A stretch of DNA of 38,745 nucleotides, from the IMG/VR virus record IMGVR_UViG_3300047668_001250, positions 1-38,745 of that record; one strand, given 5' to 3'. Shown piece after piece: positions 36,237 through 38,745 of this stretch (its first letter is position 1; the number at the start of each line of letters is the position of its first letter). Origin of the DNA: a virus. The translations under genes were made by a program, and so were the position numbers. The notes under the pieces were generated by a model. That model was given only the letters and a program-made list of their open reading frames with translations. It did not search any database and had not been told where the DNA came from.

Positions 36237-38576
36237 TTAAAGTTTACATGCTTCGCAGTCATCATCTTCAAATTCTGGCTCTGCTATATATTGTTTTGCT
36301 ATGTCTTGTACTACATTTTGTTCGTCAGTTCTTTTGACCCCAGCTTTATTTATTAAAGAATAGTAAAAAGTCTTAAGTCCCCATTGATGTGCCTGCATTA
36401 AGTTCTTTGCAATCAATGTTGTAGGAACTTTTTGATCTTTAAAGTGTGCAGGATTGTAAAATGTGTTAGTAGATATACTTTGATCTACATAGGCCGCTAA
36501 TACTGATGCAGTTTTTAAATACGCATCACAGTCTTTCTGTTCCCACATCAACTGATAAGAGTTTCTTACACGTTTAATGTGATAGTCAGGCACTACTTGT
36601 GTCAACGATCCTGCTTTACTTTCTTTAACAGAGATTAAACTCATTGGCATTTCAATACCGTTCGTTGAATTGATAACAACACTAGATGATTCGACTGGTG
36701 CAATTGCCATTAGAGTTGCGTTTCTAACACCATGCTCTTTCATATCTTTACGTAATGTTTCCCAATCACATTCTGGTTTAAAGTTTGCTAATTTATTAAC
36801 ACCTTTTGCTCTACGTTCCCAAGGGAACGTTCCTTTACCATACCATGTCTTGTGACTATCTAAACACGGGCCTCTTTCTTTTGCTAATTCTACTGTTGCT
36901 TCTGTTAAGAAGAATGCTTGATGTTCCATCCATGTCTTAACATCTTGTAGAGCATCTTTGTCACCATATATGTAATCACGTTTTGCATGCCAGTATGCTA
37001 AGTTAGTAACACCAATACCCAATGGTTGTATTTCATCATTGCTTAACTTGCTTTGAATAGATAAGAAATCTTGGTAATCTAAGATATTGCACAAACTACG
37101 TTGTAGTATGCGACATGCTCTACGCATGTCCTCAGGGTGTCTGAATGCTCCCCAGTTGATCGATCCAAGTGTACAGAGAGCAATACGTCCCGTATCATCA
37201 TCTAAACGTTTAAAAGGCTTTGTAGGCAACAATATCTCACAACATAGATTGCTCTGATAGATAGGATGCTCTGTAGTATCAAACGGACCTTGATTAGATA
37301 CGTTGTCAACATAGACTAAGTATATTCTTCCTGTGTCTGTTCTTTCTTTTAAGATACCAGACTTAAAGACTTCTTCTGCTGACATGACTTTCTTCCGCAG
37401 GCTACGGGACCTTTCGTATTTGATATACAATTCTTCAAATTTAGCAGTATCTGAATAAAATGCTTCATACAGATCAGGCACTTCGTTTGGATCAAAGAAT
37501 GTAATATTGCCTTTGTCTTTAAATCGTTTCCAAAAGAATGCGTTTAGACATATACCATAGTCCATGTGTCTGACTCTTGTCTCATCTGTTCCTTGATTGT
37601 TTTTAAGTACAATCAAATCATCAAACTGATGATGCCAGATAGGATAAAATACTGTAGCACTAGCATTACGAATACCACCTTGTGAGCATGAACGTAAGTC
37701 TCCGAACCACTTCTTTAGAAAGGGTATCATTCCCGTATGCATGATCTCTCCGCCTCTTATAGGCGATCCTAGGGGTCTTAAACGCCCTATTTCAAGACCA
37801 ATGCCTGCACGTTTACTTGCATACTTGGCCATCATCTCACCAGAAGCAAAGATGCTGTCTAAGTCATCATCACTCTTAATAAGAACACAAGAACTAAACT
37901 GTTTAGTAGGCGTTCCGAGTCCTGCAAGTACTGGAGTTGCTAACGTAAATAGTCCTTCACTAGCACATTGGTAATATTCTTTAATGTATCTCATTCTTGC
38001 AATTGCTGGTTCTTCTTTATGAAATACAGTTGCGGCCGCAATCATGTATCTTACTTGTGGTGTTTCATATATTTGACCCGTCGATCTGTTTCTAACAAGA
38101 TACTTACCAATCATCTGCTCAATTGCGGCATAAGATGCATTCTCATCTTTTTCATGGTTGATAATTTTATCCATCTTGTTCCAGTCTTCTTCTGAATACC
38201 ATTCAAGTAACTCTGGAGTATACAAGCCTGATTCTACATTGGTCTTTACAATCTGATATAGATGAGGTGGTTGATATTGTCCATAAACATCTTTTCGTAG
38301 CATAGATAAACGTTGTTTTCCTGCAACAAACTGATAATTTGTATGTCCTGTCTCTGGACTTTGTTCTTCATCGATAAGATCAACGATAGCACGTAGTGTT
38401 AGACCATCAATTTCTCTAGTAGTAATACCATCAAAGAAATGAGGTTGTGATGTGATCTCAATCATTGACTGTGATACATCAGATACACCTTCACATACTT
38501 TTGCTATTTGGGCTTGCCACTTTTCTAAATTTAACTCTACTATTTTTCCTGATCTTTTAGTGACTTTAATGTTCAT
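36237..38576 (-). CDS. nrdA: Ribonucleotide reductase class Ia alpha subunit (779 aa)
   Basis: The N-terminal ATP-cone-like region (NIKVTKRSGKIVELNLEKWQ) is followed by the catalytic barrel. FSSCVL has the active-site Cys that pairs with ALCTLGSINWG, and SNLCCEILLPT the Asn, thiyl-radical Cys and Glu of the reaction. The C-terminal CEACKL carries the CxxC that glutaredoxin reduces. Length matches E. coli NrdA (761). It converts ribonucleoside diphosphates to deoxy forms with NrdB. Part of the nrdA-nrdB-grx unit; whether an upstream promoter exists is hidden by the window edge. Confidence 0.97.
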   Translation of the reverse strand: MNIKVTKRSGKIVELNLEKWQAQIAKVCEGVSDVSQSMIEITSQPHFFDGITTREIDGLTLRAIVDLIDEEQSPETGHTNYQFVAGKQRLSMLRKDVYGQYQPPHLYQIVKTNVESGLYTPELLEWYSEEDWNKMDKIINHEKDENASYAAIEQMIGKYLVRNRSTGQIYETPQVRYMIAAATVFHKEEPAIARMRYIKEYYQCASEGLFTLATPVLAGLGTPTKQFSSCVLIKSDDDLDSIFASGEMMAKYASKRAGIGLEIGRLRPLGSPIRGGEIMHTGMIPFLKKWFGDLRSCSQGGIRNASATVFYPIWHHQFDDLIVLKNNQGTDETRVRHMDYGICLNAFFWKRFKDKGNITFFDPNEVPDLYEAFYSDTAKFEELYIKYERSRSLRKKVMSAEEVFKSGILKERTDTGRIYLVYVDNVSNQGPFDTTEHPIYQSNLCCEILLPTKPFKRLDDDTGRIALCTLGSINWGAFRHPEDMRRACRILQRSLCNILDYQDFLSIQSKLSNDEIQPLGIGVTNLAYWHAKRDYIYGDKDALQDVKTWMEHQAFFLTEATVELAKERGPCLDSHKTWYGKGTFPWERRAKGVNKLANFKPECDWETLRKDMKEHGVRNATLMAIAPVESSSVVINSTNGIEMPMSLISVKESKAGSLTQVVPDYHIKRVRNSYQLMWEQKDCDAYLKTASVLAAYVDQSISTNTFYNPAHFKDQKVPTTLIAKNLMQAHQWGLKTFYYSLINKAGVKRTDEQNVVQDIAKQYIAEPEFEDDDCEACKL

Positions 38577-38583
38577 TCTTTAC

Positions 38584-38745
38584 CTAATTAATTTTGTTAT
38601 ATAATGTCTCTATATCAATATGCTTGACATTTGTAAAATCCGACAGCACAGTATTTACTACTGAGTCGGGCCAATAATTCAACACATACTTTGCGTTGTC
38701 CACTAAGACTAATACTACTTCTGTGTTATTATAATCGATTGCTGT
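38584..38745 (-). CDS. C-terminal fragment of an unknown protein (start outside window)
   Basis: A - strand frame enters from the right edge and ends at TAG (38584-38586), giving 53 residues: TAIDYNNTEVVLVLVDNAKY, then VLNYWPDSVVNTVLSDFTNV and KHIDIETLYNKIN. It looks like the end of a small alpha/beta protein. It stops 7 nt before nrdA and so is in the same unit. No family is recognised. Confidence 0.65.
   Translation of the reverse strand, partial: TAIDYNNTEVVLVLVDNAKYVLNYWPDSVVNTVLSDFTNVKHIDIETLYNKIN

Noticed and set aside
1-38745. CRISPR array, insertion sequence, integrase or attachment site
   Set aside because: No regularly spaced repeats, no transposase or integrase motif and no tRNA-fragment duplication were seen.

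Overview
This window reads as part of a large AT-rich tailed-phage genome, most likely a marine T4-like myovirus of a proteobacterium. The main evidence is a class Ia ribonucleotide reductase block (NrdA, NrdB, glutaredoxin), a very large virion protein beside a PAAR-like tip protein, repetitive fibre-like proteins, five tRNA genes, and a T4-late-type promoter element (core TAAATA) in front of most right-hand transcription units. Genes are packed with ATGA, GTGA and TAATG overlaps and occur on both strands. No photosynthesis genes are present. Host identity is inference: IscU and ErpA look proteobacterial, and their closest resemblance is to gammaproteobacterial forms.

Layout. Positions 1-4344 (+): the end of an unknown gene, a Cys-rich secreted protein whose signal peptide is broken by an in-frame TAA, an ErpA-type Fe-S carrier, and two repetitive fibre-like proteins, closed by a strong terminator. 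Positions 4402-10571 (-): small early-type genes driven by near-perfect sigma-70 promoters, three of which carry an inverted repeat in the -35/-10 spacer. This stretch also holds a SleB-type cell-wall hydrolase, a three-gene polyamine cassette (deoxyhypusine/homospermidine synthase-like, agmatinase, SpeD-like), two Arg tRNAs, small proteins, a candidate structured RNA and a metallophosphoesterase. Positions 10677-14765 (+): one coupled operon that looks like sugar activation and glycan modification (nucleotidyltransferase, cupin, PMM-like HAD, GDPD-like, SGNH, glycosyltransferase-like). Positions 14749-22261: mixed-strand single genes and short operons (HExxH protease, two 2OG-Fe(II) oxygenases, PP-loop ATPase, degenerate phosphoesterase, subtilase, a possible lysis/envelope cassette, sulfotransferase-like, GNAT). 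Positions 22232-24390: an operon of five very small, mostly membrane-associated proteins, an outer-membrane beta-barrel and two more small membrane proteins. Positions 24435-31083: ferredoxin-NADP reductase, three tRNAs, a methyltransferase/radical-SAM pair, a peroxiredoxin, an SGNH protein, a DUF1289-like Cys protein, IscU and MetK. Positions 31152-38745 (-): virion proteins, then glutaredoxin, NrdB and NrdA.

Two biochemical themes recur. The first is polyamine synthesis, plausibly from arginine or agmatine to putrescine and then (homo)spermidine. The second is a set of Fe-S and SAM functions that could supply one another: IscU and ErpA for clusters, FNR for electrons, MetK for SAM, with a radical SAM enzyme and two Fe(II) oxygenases as possible users.

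The most unexpected regulatory observation is that seven transcription-unit-leading genes have TAAATA only 5 or 6 nt before the ATG and no Shine-Dalgarno sequence. This predicts leaderless late mRNAs. Functions are assigned from motifs and remembered family features only; no database search was run.
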